Positions 54,305 to 64,000 of a stretch of 64,000 bases of DNA are shown here, piece after piece (the first letter of the stretch is position 1; each line of letters starts with the position of its first letter). Position numbers and translations under genes: made by a program. The notes below the pieces were generated by a model. That model was not told where the DNA came from. It was given only the letters and a program-made list of their open reading frames with translations, and did not search any database. This DNA is from Gari tellinella (lineage: Eukaryota > Mollusca > Bivalvia > Cardiida > Psammobiidae): NCBI GenBank assembly GCA_922989275.2, contig OV277862.1, positions 45,285,786-45,349,785 of the forward strand, read 5' to 3'.

Positions 54305-54547
54305 CCTTTCGCTCTCAATGACTTTTAAAAGCGCGTTTTCAAACAGTATGGATAATTATCAGACGCCGCGTAACGCGGCGTCTGATCAGGATTCAGACTA
54401 CTTGACACTCGTTTTCACGTTTCTTTAGTCATACTACCTTATTATTTAACTTTAAAACAACATTGCAGACACCATAATTGAAGCAGACGACAATGAAACG
54501 GTGAAGGCGTAAACATCTCACGAAAGGTTTGGTAGTAAAAGGGTAAA
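54305..54547. mobile_element. M8 element
   Basis: It begins 'ccctttcgctctcaatgac', has module H at 54342-54411 (loop GCGTAACGC) and ends 'gacgacaatgaaacggtg' plus 'gtagtaaaagggtaaa'. Nearly the same as 2291-2545. Confidence 0.7.
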
Positions 54548-54654
54548 GTGTTGACAATGCTAAAGGACGACATTCGTCCAAGGCAAGATAACAAAAAATA
54601 TAGAAGGTTCCTGTTGGAAGTTTCTGCTATATTTTCTGGTAACATAGTATGTTG

Positions 54655-54945
54655 TTTTATATACACTGTCACCAAGAATGGTAACATAGTGCGTTGTTTT
54701 ATATACACTGTCACCAAGGATGGTAACATGGTGTGTTTTTGTATATAGTACTATATACACTGTCACCAAGGATGGTAACATAGTGTGTTGTTTTATATAC
54801 ACTGTCACCAAGGATGGTAACATAGTATGTTGTTGTATATACACTGTCACCAAGGATGGTAACACAGTGTGTTGTTGTATATACACTGTCACCAAGGATG
54901 GTAACATAGTGTGTTGTTTTTATATACTCTGCCACCAAGGATGGC
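54655..54945. repeat. 42-bp minisatellite, about seven units
   Basis: The unit 'cactgtcaccaaggatggta' plus 'acatagtgtgttgtttta' and 'tata' repeats from 54665 on. One unit is expanded near 54740. Because 42 is a multiple of three, several frames on both strands stay open; none has a start context, splice site or signal that would make it a gene. Confidence 0.85.
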
Positions 54946-54976
54946 ATGCAATAAATGTAAAGCTTATTTAAAAGTT

Positions 54977-55207
54977 AATTGAATTATAAAACTAGTTTCT
55001 ATTCGCATATCCAAATAAGTTTAACTTACATGACAGTTTCGGCATACCATTGGTGTGCCTTTTTCAGACTGTGAATTGACCGTTGGAGGATGACGTCATA
55101 TGACGTCAATTCACAGTTTGAAGAATGCACACCAATGGTGTGCCGAAACTGTATGTAAGTTAAGCTTATTTTGATATAAGAATAGAAACTAGTTTTATAA
55201 TTGAATG
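54977..55207. repeat. 231-bp palindrome
   Basis: Arms 'aattataaaactagtttcta' and complement, inner arms 'cagtttcggcataccattgg' and 'ccaatggtgtgccgaaactg', and a central 'gatgacgtcatatgacgtca'. Positions 55208-55784 hold weak M8 and M2 remnants (55396-55460, 55560-55600). Confidence 0.75.
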
Positions 55208-55784
55208 ATAGGCTATCCTGATGAATTTCTTTCTTCGTGACCTTTGAAAAGTTAATTGTTTTTTACATTTATTTGTACTTACCTTTCAATGAATTTATTT
55301 GGAGTATGTAATATGCGCAACAGACGACAACATGACCGGAGGAGCATAAAATATATGCATTTTTAATAAGTAATATCATTAAATATCAAGCAGCTTCGCC
55401 CTTGAATCGATGGCTCGAAGCCGCGTTACGTGACGTCTGATCAGGATAAAATCGTTTGTAAATAACCATTGAACTCGGGGTAAGGCAGGGAATATGTTAA
55501 ATTCATGCACCCTTTTATGGTTTTATTGTGATGCAATGTATTGCAACATAAACAAAAAGTTCAGACCCTTGTCAGACTCTGACCAGGTTATACACTATGT
55601 ACAAAGGACATACACAAATTTTACAAGTAAAGTTTGGATAATTTACATACATGTATATAGTGGTCGCTAGAATCAAACAATTGATATAATATTATGCTTG
55701 TAATGTTTGGATGTCCCCTTGGTTTGAAGCGAGTTATATACCCGGCACCTCATTTTCACTTTAAAATGACATCACTTCCATGGG

Positions 55785-55885
55785 TAATGCTTATAAGATA
55801 TTTTGCAAGCGTTTGATTGATCGGGTTTGACCTGTCTGAATTTTGCAGACCCAACTAAAACGTTCAATAAGCATTGACCCATGTC
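55785..55885. repeat. M7 palindrome, degenerate
   Basis: 'gggtaatgcttataagatat' opposite 'caataagcattgacccatg', with a reduced inner pair (cgggtttgacctg). Distinctly more decayed than the copy at 36621. Confidence 0.5.
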
Positions 55886-56470
55886 GGGTTTAGAATCGCA
55901 CTTTAACTTCATCACTCCATGTGCAATCGTAATCTGCAAAACAAACTCTAGGATCCAAACTGTTTGACACTCATTTCAATATTTCTCAAGTCAAAAACTT
56001 AAAGTCTGAATATGAGAAATAAAACACACGATACAGGCTTAACCCTTTCATGATCAAATTATTCAGGAGAGTTTTACCCAATTCACCGCTTTATTGTCGT
56101 CTGCTTCATTATTGTTGACTGCAAGGCACGTTTCAAAGTTAGATTTAAGGTTGCATGACTTAATTATTATCGATAAGAGTGTCAAACAGTTTGGAAATGG
56201 GTCTTAATGCATTATTGAGAGTGAACGGGTTAAAATTGATGACGTCATGGCAGTGAATGGGTTAAAACTGATGACGTCATGGAAGTGAATGGGTTTAATT
56301 ACGATAATTTTGAGGAGACAGAAGTCTTAGAGTATTTGTGTGAAACAAGAAAAAAGATTATTCGTTTCAAATACAATAGATCTATACTATCGCGAATAAA
56401 ATAATATCATAGTATAGCGACACTCTTTGGTTCAATTTCTACAGTAGAGCGAATGCGCGCTTGAGGTCTC
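55886..56470. repeat. M8 remnants and a 35-bp direct duplication
   Basis: M8 blocks (aaccctttcatgatcaaatt, attgtcgtctgcttcatt) at 56038-56235 without a complete hairpin. 'ggttaaaattgatgacgtca' plus 'tggcagtgaatg' is repeated in tandem at about 56228-56300. Confidence 0.5.
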
Positions 56471-56491
56471 TTGTATGTTAGTTGACAGTTG

Positions 56492-56499
56492 TATATAAA
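56492..56499 (+). promoter_or_regulatory. TATA box of gene 2
   Basis: TATATAAA lies 68 bp upstream of the gene 2 start codon. Transcription would begin about 30 bp downstream (around 56522-56530), giving a short 5' leader of roughly 30-40 nt before the ATG at 56560. Confidence 0.6.
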
Positions 56500-56559
56500 G
56501 CGATCGAATCATTGAGTTCACGGACGAGACAACACACATTTGAAGATAATCCTATAAAG

Positions 56560-56599
56560 ATGATTTCCGCAAAGATACTGTTGCTGTTTGTCGTCGCAG
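56560..56599 (+). CDS. Gene 2 exon 1, signal peptide
   Basis: ATG ATT TCC begins 13 codons (MISAKILLLFVVA) plus one G before the donor gcag|gtaagc. The hydrophobic core ILLLFVV is typical of a signal peptide. A longer upstream frame (from 56482) starts in the presumed promoter and is not used. Confidence 0.8.
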
Positions 56600-59500
56600 G
56601 TAAGCGTGCATTTGATTTTAGACCTTCTTGCAAAAAAGAGACAAAAATAATAATTATTCAAGTCAGTATTAAAATGTTTAGCCAACAGTAATATTTGCAA
56701 AGTAGATTTACATGATAATAAACTAGTTAAATCACTATAAAATGTAATTAGATTTGTTGTTAACCCTTTATTATCAATGACACCAAAAGGCGCGTTTGTA
56801 AACAGTTTGAATCCAGATCAGGCGCCACGTTAAGCGGATTATTATCCACACTGTTGAATAAAGGTAACTTTAGATTTTCAAATAAATTATCCTTATATAC
56901 TCGGCCAAAAAGAAAGCACCCATCTGTAAATGTTTAATTTACATTAAGTAAATTTTAATACTCCCTATATTATAAGGTACAGTTTTGTAAAACTCCAGTT
57001 TTGTTTTTGATTTTAAAGGAACACACGTTCACCAATGTATACCAGTAAAACATTCAGATTAAACGACACGTGTAACGAAAATGAATCGCTCAAAGTACAT
57101 CATCATTTCAAATCAAGGGGCGTAATTTGATATTATACGAATCTCTAGTCTTAAAGAGGCCGTGAATATTGTAATGAACGAAAGTCTAATGTAATTTTAT
57201 TTTCTTTGAGTGAAAGTTCTAGCTGTTGAATGCGAGCTCTATTTTTTCTCTTCTATGGATTTCATTTCTAAGCAAACTGCTGTTTTCGGGAAAAAGAGTT
57301 ATAACCCTTTTATTTTCAATACAATGTGCCAGTTATTTAGCCACACTTAAAAACAGAACAGAGCAGAATATTTTATTTGGTTTAAGCAGAACAGCTCATC
57401 ACCATACATATATACATCTGTATGGGGCTCTTGTTAATGTATATAATAATAGAGATTTAATTTAACTCTTTACTTCATGCGCAGTTCCTATCTCCATCTT
57501 TGCAAACAATGTCTACCATGATCAGACAACTTATGATTCAGTTAGTTGATGAAGGTCTACATTGTTTGCGATAAAAGCTCTAATTATCAGCTTGACTTTT
57601 TGTGTCACCTTCTGTAGTCAATGATGAAACATGGGGATCACTTTACCTTTACCAATACCTGTCGGTCTATTCGTCTATCAGCCTGTCACACCTTTACCCT
57701 CATCTATTACCCATGTTTTCACTAAAGCTTTTGGGATGAAATTTCATTTATGAAGAAAACTTCACAAGTAGAAGTGTCTTGCTCTATGCTCTTATAAGAG
57801 TTATTCCCCCTTCCACATTTTCTTTCCAATAGATAACCTATACTTTAATGTAAACTTGAAATGGAATTTCATTTGTTTAAGGGATATGAAAAGTGGTAGT
57901 TGCTAACACAGAATTCATAACCCTGGTACCAGTACAGTAAGAGTTATTCCCCCTTTTTTGTTATGGTCTTGATTATTCAGGAAAGAGTGAAACTTTAAAC
58001 AAAAATTTAAAGATGAAATTTCACTAATTAATGTAGTAGAGAGATTGATGACAATATAAGATGACACTATTCATATAATATACATAACTTCTGCATCATT
58101 GGTATGAGTGTTTGCAAATCCCCCTCCAAATCGCCCCACCCCACTCCCCTTTTTTCTCCATGTTCCATTTATGCCTACTGGCGGGTGACACATGAGTTCC
58201 AAGAAACGGTTTTGGTGGTGTAGGCTATTTGAAAATGATAATGGGTGAGGCAGTACTGTGAGTGCTCATGACGTTTGGTGTTGGAAATATTCATGTGAAT
58301 ACCATAGTCTTCTATAACTCTATATAGAGTGGCAATGTCCTTTTTTATCATATATGTTTGTATTGTATGTTTGATGTACATTGATGAGACAGAAATAAAC
58401 AATATTATATATTACATAATAAACATTGAATGCGTTGAAAATTAAGAAATAATCTATGTTCTACCGTTGTGAAACGGTATTTTACAACGGTTGGGAGTTG
58501 TGGTGCGCAGGAATTGACCACGAAGGCCGAAGGCCTGAGTGGTCAATTCCTGCGCACCACAACGACCGACCGTTGTAAAATACAGTTTCACACAGGTAGA
58601 ACATAGATTATTTCGAATCTAACATGACCAGATTTAAAGAAATTCATTAGAAAGGAAACCAAATGTTCCATACTTATTTCCTCAGCGGATGAAGTTTTTC
58701 GACCGAATAACTTTTTTTGCGGCATTACAATAATCTAACACCCATAAGCAAATTTACATTTACCGATCCACAATCTGGCATAGAACAAACATTACACCAA
58801 ACAAGACAGAAGAATGAGAAAATTACTGTAACGTTACTGGTTAAAAGTATATGGTCTTTACGGGCTATATGAATAACGAAAGAAATTTAAAAAACATAAC
58901 GTATGAACGCACGAGGTCACGTCATGTCATATAACCGCGGGAGGAGCGGGGTAGGGAAGAGCGTGGTATAACGTCTCAGGTATACCACGATAGACCTGTT
59001 CTTTGTTTATAGAGACGAATTCACGTGTCATATTAGAATAATCAATATATCATGATTTACCCATGAAAACAGTGAAAACTGTGAAAAACTGTGAGAGTGT
59101 TAATCTCGGAAATTTCAGTACTTAATATAATAGTTTAGGCAAGTTGTATTTTCTTTTTGTCATACTACTAACAAGCTTGAAAAAATGAAAATTGTAAAAC
59201 ACAAAAGAATTAATCTTATTTTCTAACAAACAACATAATGGCAGTTATACATGTACTTCTCCACTTCAAATATGAGTAGTTGCTCCTATGCGTTTAATAA
59301 GTTGTCTCTTAATTTAAAACTTTTAAAACAGTATATTGCTAGTTTTGTTAAAAGGGCTTTCTTGGAAGTGTTAAGAAATTCAGTGAATTTAAACATGTTC
59401 GGTCTTTGCCGGTAGTATCTTGGTATATAATATTTTCTCAAATCTTCATATTTTGAACAAATAATGGTAAAGTGATATTCATCTATGTCATTTAATTCAC

Positions 59501-61906
59501 ATACTGGACAGATTTTTTCATTTCTCTTATATTTCTATGTCGACCTGTTCCAATTAAAAGCTTATGCGAAGATGTCTAATTTTGGCTATTGTACTTTTAT
59601 ATTTGACATTTTCAAGTGCACCTAGATAACTAGAGCTCTAGTAATTTATTTTCAGTTCTTTTAACATAATATTATACAGATACGTGCTTTTATTAACAGA
59701 AGTATGTCAGTTTGTAATATAAATGTTTTTAAGTCGAGATTTTAACACGTATACAGTTTATGCATGAGGCGCTGATGATGTAGAATACAAAAGTGAGTAC
59801 TTTCAATATGGGCTAAGTAAATATTGTCGAAACTCGATACTTCGAACTCGCTTAAATCGGCATTACCTGTATTTTATATGATACGTGTTGGTAAATTGAT
59901 ATCGCTTTAGTCGATATACCCGTATATCAAAGTTAAAACGTGGCTTAGCCACGTTTTAACTTTGACAAACGGATATGTTCGAACTAACGCGAGTTCGAAG
60001 TATCGAGTCTCGACTGCATTTGACTATCAACCAAAGTACTCTTTATTTTCTCAGTTTGGATAAATCTACAAATACATGAGAACTTTCTCTTACATACATT
60101 CAACATTACAGGTCAGGGACCCGTTTCATAAAACTTCGTACGATAAATGTTATCGTAAGTCAGATTATAAAAGTTTCTATTATTATTTATTTCTCCATCT
60201 AATCCTGCCTTGTGATATCTTTTTGGAATCGTCTTGAAAAGACGATTCCAAAAAGATGTCACAAGGCAGGATTAGATAGAGAAATTAAATGTTATTAAAT
60301 TTTTGACTTAGGACAGTTATTGCCGTACGAAATTTTTATGACGCGGACCCCAGGAACATATTTAATAATACACATTACCAACGTCTGTGATTTCGTTGTA
60401 GGTGTTTGTACAGCTCTTCCCTTCAGACGAGTTATAAACGCCAAGCAGGTTGAAACGCTCGTCCCACGAGCAGCGATAGCCTGGATTCGGAAAGGCGCAG
60501 AGAGGCTTCACTGCGGGGCTACATTCGTGTCGGACAATTACGTCATTACTGCTGCATCCTGCATAAAGAGACAAAATCTGACAGGCGTCGTTGGTGGTGA
60601 TTTCGATCTCACTGCAGAGGAAGACGGTGAGCAATACAGGAATATCGCAGAAACAATCATTCATCCCGGGTACAATGAAACCACCTATGAGCACGACATC
60701 GCTCTACTAAAGCTCGAGTATCCAATAGAATTAACTGATCATATAAAACCAATACCCTTCCTTACACCAGATGCAGACATAATGTATAATATAAATATAG
60801 AAGATATATATGGTAAGCATTGCAGGGTAGCAGGCTGGGGAAAGCCAAAGCCTTGTTTAAAGGGTGCTGTTTTTGCTAATCCTCTCGAAGAAATTGTTGT
60901 CGACAGAGTGAATGACACAGACTGCGATAGTGTGATGTCAAATCGACCATCAACAACTCTATGTTTCCATCCATTCAGGAGACCTGATCTGTCAAGTACA
61001 TGCCTTGAAGATATCGGGGGCCCATATTTATGTAAGATACGTACGAAGTGGTACCTGCTTGGAGTCATCTCTGCATGGAACACGGACGAGGTGTGTAGTC
61101 CTGGTTTTAAAGGTGCCACTAAATTGCCGGCTTATGGGCCATGGATACAGTCTGTTATAGGTCCTCTTCAAACAACAACACCATTACTAATGGTTGATCC
61201 CTATGACACAACACCTACGCTAATGCCAACAGATATACCAGATACCACTATCCCTATTACAGATGCTAATCTGGAAATCACAACTGCTGAAGCTGAAGTT
61301 ACAACTGCTGAAACTGAAATTACAACTGCTGAAGCTGAAGTTACAACTGCTGAGGCTGAAGTTACAACTGCTGAAGCTGAAGTTACAACTGCTGAAGCTG
61401 AAGTTACAACTGCTGAAGCTGAAGTTTCCACTGCAGAATCAACTACGTCTAATCAAGAGTCAACAGATGCATCGGGCGAAGTAACTACCGCAGCACCAAC
61501 AGGTGTAGCTGAAACTACGACTGGAGCTCAAACTGCAGCACCAACGAATGCAGCTGAAACCACGACTGGAGCTCAAACTGCAGCACCAACAAATGCAGCT
61601 GAAACCACGACTGGAGCTCAAACTGCAGCACCAACGAATGCAGCAGAAACCACGACTGGAGCTCAAACTGCAGCACCAACAAATGCAGCTGAAACCACGA
61701 CTGGAGGTCAAACTGCACCACCAACGAATGCAGCTGAAACCACAAATGGAGCTCAAACTGCATCACCAACGAATGCAGCTGAAACCACGACTTTACTTAA
61801 CATTGTGGTTAATACAGGTGCAGCTGAAACCAGGCCTGGGGCTCAAACTGCAGTAACTGCAAGTACAGCTGAAACACCGACAGTCTCTATCGATTCATTG
61901 ATATAA
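56560..61906 (+). CDS. Secreted trypsin-fold pseudoprotease with Thr-rich tail (gene 2)
   Basis: Exons 56560-56599 and 60402-61906 join in phase 1 to 514 codons. Signal peptide MISAKILLLFVVA precedes GVCTALPFRRVINAKQVE, a degenerate activation site. The chymotrypsin-fold domain (~24-260) has GATFVSDNYVITAASC, HDIALLKLEYP, CRVAGWGKP, CLEDIGGPYLC and LGVISAWN. Catalytic His is Ser66, Asp112 is kept, and the Ser nucleophile is Ile218, exactly as in gene 1, so it is a pseudoprotease. The tail has about eight 7-residue TTAEAEV units and seven 15-residue units (TTTGAQTAAPTNAAE), suited to O-glycosylation. It ends VSIDSLI. It is head to head with gene 1, 6.2 kb between start codons. Binding or cofactor roles are inferred. 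Confidence 0.87.
58448..58612. repeat. 165-bp palindrome
   Basis: Arms 'aataatctatgttctaccg' and complement, inner arms 'ttgtggtgcgcaggaattga' and 'tcaattcctgcgcaccacaa', loop around 'cgaaggccgaaggcctgag'. Single copy in the window. Confidence 0.7.
59825..60016. repeat. M5 palindromic element, complete
   Basis: Outer arms 'gtcgaaactcgatacttcga' and 'tcgaagtatcgagtctcgac'; inner arms 'cgtatatcaaagttaaaacg' and complement. This copy shows the full structure of which 9-139 is a fragment. Confidence 0.7.
60115..60351. mobile_element. M6 palindromic MITE close to gene 2 exon 2
   Basis: Outer arms 'acccgtttcataaaacttcg' and 'cgaaatttttatgacgcggac', inner hairpin 'ggaatcgtcttgaaaagacg'. Its right end is 50 bp upstream of the exon 2 acceptor, and the ATG at 60320 lies inside it, so that ATG is not a protein start. 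Confidence 0.75.
60402..61906 (+). CDS. Gene 2 exon 2, protease-like domain and repeat tail
   Basis: The acceptor gatttcgttgtag opens with two bases that complete Gly14, then 500 codons to TAA at 61904-61906. Seven or more Cys in the protease domain align with gene 1. The DNA of the tail is two successive tandem arrays, 21 bp (61270-61432) and 45 bp (61505-61800). Antisense frames across the exon are shadows. Confidence 0.87.
61270..61432 (+). repeat. 21-bp coding tandem array in gene 2
   Basis: Unit 'acaactgctgaagctgaagt' plus t, encoding TTAEAEV, about eight copies with one TETEI variant. It is acidic, unlike the neutral 15-residue array that follows. Confidence 0.85.
61505..61800 (+). repeat. 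45-bp coding tandem array in gene 2
   Basis: 'ctggagctca' recurs every 45 bp at 61521, 61566, 61611 and 61656, with variants at 61701 and 61746. It encodes TTTGAQTAAPTNAAE. Units toward the 3' end carry more substitutions. Confidence 0.85.
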
Positions 61907-62048
61907 AACATTTGGAATAGAGAACACGACTTTTAACGTAATTTAGACAGTTGAATTGATAGAGTACCGGTACCAAATAACGTAGAGGCCCACACGCCTT
62001 GAAACATACAACCAAAAAGCAAAACACTTCGTTAATATACTCTATGCA

Positions 62049-62054
62049 AATAAA
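62049..62054 (+). terminator. Candidate poly(A) signal of gene 2
   Basis: AATAAA 143 nt after the stop codon, followed about 20-30 nt later by TG-rich sequence (ttgttgtaagtcctatgtg). It is the first such signal downstream on the plus strand. Confidence 0.5.
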
Positions 62055-62159
62055 TGGTTTGAACTTTGTTGTAAGTCCTATGTGTTGAACTTCTTTATAT
62101 ATGGTAAAATCTCGTTATTACGACTGCTAAACTGTGTTAATTATTAAATTTGTACGATA

Positions 62160-63075
62160 GGTGAATGCTTAAAGCAAGGTTACAATTTAACAGAAAGTTC
62201 CTTAATGTGTTTTCTCTTTTATTGTCTCCTTGCTTTTAGCGGTCACTAATCTTTTATACAATCACTTTGCCTTCGTTTTAGTGATCGCAATTTGAGAGAT
62301 TTTACTGTGCCGTTCTCTTTATATGTACTTGTTGTATAGTACGAACATATTCACCTGACGTTGAATTTTTGCATGAATGCATTAAAGTGAGATGACGCAG
62401 TATAAATCAATACCGACTGCTATCCTTATACTGCCGGAAAGGTTCGATTAACTACGCGAATCTTGCTACAGTTGTGACCTTCAGTGGAATAACAATCCCA
62501 CTTCGAGTGAGTTGGAAAATTTGAAGTTTTTCATAAAATACGATTCCATACTATACAAAACAGTACTATACTTAGTACCTAATGTATGCTTATAACAGTG
62601 AAGATTACTTTCTTTCCCGTTTACCTCATTTACTTCTAAAATCTTTAACTTTTTAGTGGTTATTGGATTCTTCCATGCATATATATTGGATCAGTCCATT
62701 TCTTAAATAGGGGTTCCTGATCTATATATTTTTTCAATTTCGTTCTGTTTTTATATTGAAATTCCTATCAGCAAACGGTGTATTTGTAGTCTATAATTGA
62801 CTATTTAGCGTTGGTTTTGCAATGTTTTGCAAATAACGAACAGTGCAGCCCCTGATATGAGGGTTCAAGTAGGATGCCTCTGTTTAGGGTCGACGCCGTC
62901 TGTATGAAACAACTTTACTCTTCAAAGCTACATTAGTTGTATACTATTCCAGAATAAACAGGGCTTTCCCTTTCAGCGCCAAATGCATCGCGAGGTTTAA
63001 ACCCCGTCATCGCTATATTATCGTCTACTTCAATATTGTTGTCTTTAACATCGTTACAAAAGTAGATTAGATGTA
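62160..63075. repeat. M4 remnant and M2 remnant; otherwise unassigned
   Basis: 62165-62250 is a decayed M4 hairpin (gcttaaagcaaggttacaat). 62840-62910 is a decayed M2 hairpin (cagtgcagcccctgatatga). 62970-63060 has M8-like 'atcgtctacttcaatattg'. No gene. Confidence 0.45.
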
Positions 63076-63321
63076 CAGTGGAGAATCTGTTATTCTTTCC
63101 CGTTTAAACGCAAACGTACGCAAACGCAAAACACTAAAACGTAGAAAAGAACAACTATTGGACAATTCTTATAATTCTTGTTTATCTTGGTGGCAAACAG
63201 TTAGGAGCCTGATCAGACGCCGGGTTACCCGGCGTCTGATCTGGCTCCAAACTGTTTGCACTGCAAATAATAGTTTTAGCGTAAACGCGTTTATTGGGAA
63301 AGAATAACAGATTCTCCACTG
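63076..63321. mobile_element. M1 MITE with TA target duplication
   Basis: CAGTGGAGAATC ... GATTCTCCACTG, perfect 12-bp inverted ends, TA at 63074-63075 and 63322-63323. Full-length 246 bp, module H loop GGGTTACCC. Confidence 0.87.
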
Positions 63322-64000
63322 TAGTACGACTCAAGAAATATCAATACGAGTGTCAAACAGTTTGGATGCTGATTATATGATGCGTGACGGATCTGGATTT
63401 ATAATGTTCGCAATGACGACTTTAGGAGTGGTTACTACGGTGGTAAGGGGTAACTGTTTCTAAAAGAAAATGGACCCCCTGTTTAGCTTTCATTTTCCGC
63501 TGCATTGCCTACATCGACAGCACGTAAAAGTTTTGAACCCTTTCATGATAAAATGATTCGGGATATTTTTACCCGTTCACAGCTTTATTGTCGTCTGCTT
63601 CAGTATTGTTGTCTGCAAGACACGTTTCAAAGGTATATTTCAGGTTGTATGGCTTAAAAGATTTCGATTCGAGTGTCAAACAGTTGGGGTCCTGATCAGA
63701 TGCCGCGTGACGCGGCGTCTGATCAAGACCCAAACTGTTTGCAAACGCGCTTTATAGCGTCATTGAGAGTGAATGGGTTAAATTATTTTGAAAAGCAGTT
63801 AATATTCGTATGTGAATATAGAATGTCACTAAATTTGAAGTTCAGAAATATGAGCAAAAGTGGGTGCCTGGGGTAATAGTTTTAGATCTACTCCTAAATA
63901 ATGAATGTAGATGTCATATATTATGTAAACGTATCCTATTTGTTCTTAACCATATCACTACTACATTAACCTGATGGCATGTGCTATTTCCAGAATTTAT
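63322..64000. repeat. M8 elements; otherwise unassigned
   Basis: 63350-63400 is a decayed hairpin. 63537-63780 is an M8 copy with module H at 63677-63741 (loop GCGTGACGC) and terminal 'gagtgaatgggttaaa'. The last 220 bases hold nothing I recognise. Confidence 0.55.

Larger units (their letters stand above)
56600..60401. other. Gene 2 intron 1
   Basis: 3802 nt. It holds an M8 remnant (56763-56870), a weak hairpin (57500-57575), two ~170-bp tandem units with 'aagagttattcccccttt' (57740-57980), palindromes at 58448-58612 and 59825-60016, and M6 at 60115-60351. About 58620-59820 is AT-rich unique sequence in which I see nothing. Confidence 0.6.

Noticed and set aside
54560..54907. 115-codon minus-strand frame with PSLVTVYIQQHT repeats
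   Set aside because: It is a translation of the 42-bp minisatellite; equivalent frames exist on the plus strand.
60320..60403. ATG at 60320 as the start of gene 2
   Set aside because: It lies inside an M6 element and the preceding residues do not form a signal peptide; the acceptor at 60401 joined to the exon at 56560 gives a proper one.
60739..61119. 126-codon minus-strand frame
   Set aside because: Antisense shadow of the gene 2 protease domain; a similar shadow exists over gene 1 at 47644-47871.

Overview
The window looks like gene-poor, transposon-saturated nuclear DNA from an animal, most likely a bivalve mollusc. The reasons are spliced genes with GT..AG introns and signal-peptide exons, TATA and AATAAA signals, tRNA-derived SINEs, a very high density of short palindromic transposons, and long tandem-core repeats of the 'AGCTCACCTGAG...GGTGAGC' kind that I associate with bivalve genomes. 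The clade is inferred; no species-specific gene was recognised. There are no rRNA genes, intact tRNA genes, CRISPR arrays or bacterial-style operons.

Four genes can be supported. (1) The 3' end of an unrecognised plus-strand gene, with exons at 14287-14369, possibly a 17-nt microexon at 15581-15597, and a terminal exon at 19174-19320. (2) A complete four-exon plus-strand gene (32288-36568, 532 codons). It encodes four or five C2H2-like zinc fingers fused to a Mab-21/cGAS-type nucleotidyltransferase with GS, E-x-D and third-Asp active-site residues intact: a cGAS-like receptor (cGLR) candidate. (3) and (4) A head-to-head pair of secreted trypsin-fold proteins, gene 1 (46065-50357, minus) and gene 2 (56560-61906, plus). 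Both have a 13-codon signal-peptide exon, the same phase-1 intron and the same loss of catalytic His and Ser, but carry unrelated Thr/Pro-rich repeat tails. The cGLR candidate would act as an intracellular sensor, whereas the inactive proteases look like secreted haemolymph or mucus proteins. An immune theme for the locus is inference.

The rest is layered repeats. Local labels used below: M1, TA-flanked, ends CAGTGGAGAAT; M2, TTAA-flanked, core 'agggctcc'; M3, TA-flanked, ends CAGCGCTCCCTC; M4, TTAA-flanked, core 'aaagcaggttgaaagtaaag'; M5, palindrome 'ctcggtttaggtgaacatac'; M6, palindrome 'cccgtttcataaaacttcg'; M7, palindrome 'gtttgagttgagtctg'; M8, hairpin elements with 'gcagacgac' or 'gacgtcat' flanks; T1, T2 and T3, tandem-core elements ending near 'ctcttgtt'. 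M1, M3 and M8 share almost the same central hairpin (module H: CAAACAGTTTGGA..GATCAGACGCCG / CGGCGTCTGATC..TCCAAACTGTTTG) although their ends and target sites differ.

Layout: 0-8 kb, MITE field plus a 935-bp element with long inverted ends and a perfect 9-bp target duplication. 8.2-13.6 kb, a 5.4-kb stretch bounded by inverted GGGGTCATTTCACC with CGACC-rich subterminal DNA, filled with T1/T2 elements and a SINE. 14-21 kb, end of gene 1 of the list among a V-type SINE and tandem-core repeats. 24.5-28.6 kb, a giant palindrome whose arms each carry eight ~176-bp units, inserted into an M3 element. 30.6-31.5 kb, a long-TIR element. 32.3-36.6 kb, the cGLR candidate. 36.6-46 kb, MITE field. 46-62 kb, the pseudoprotease pair. 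62-64 kb, more MITEs.
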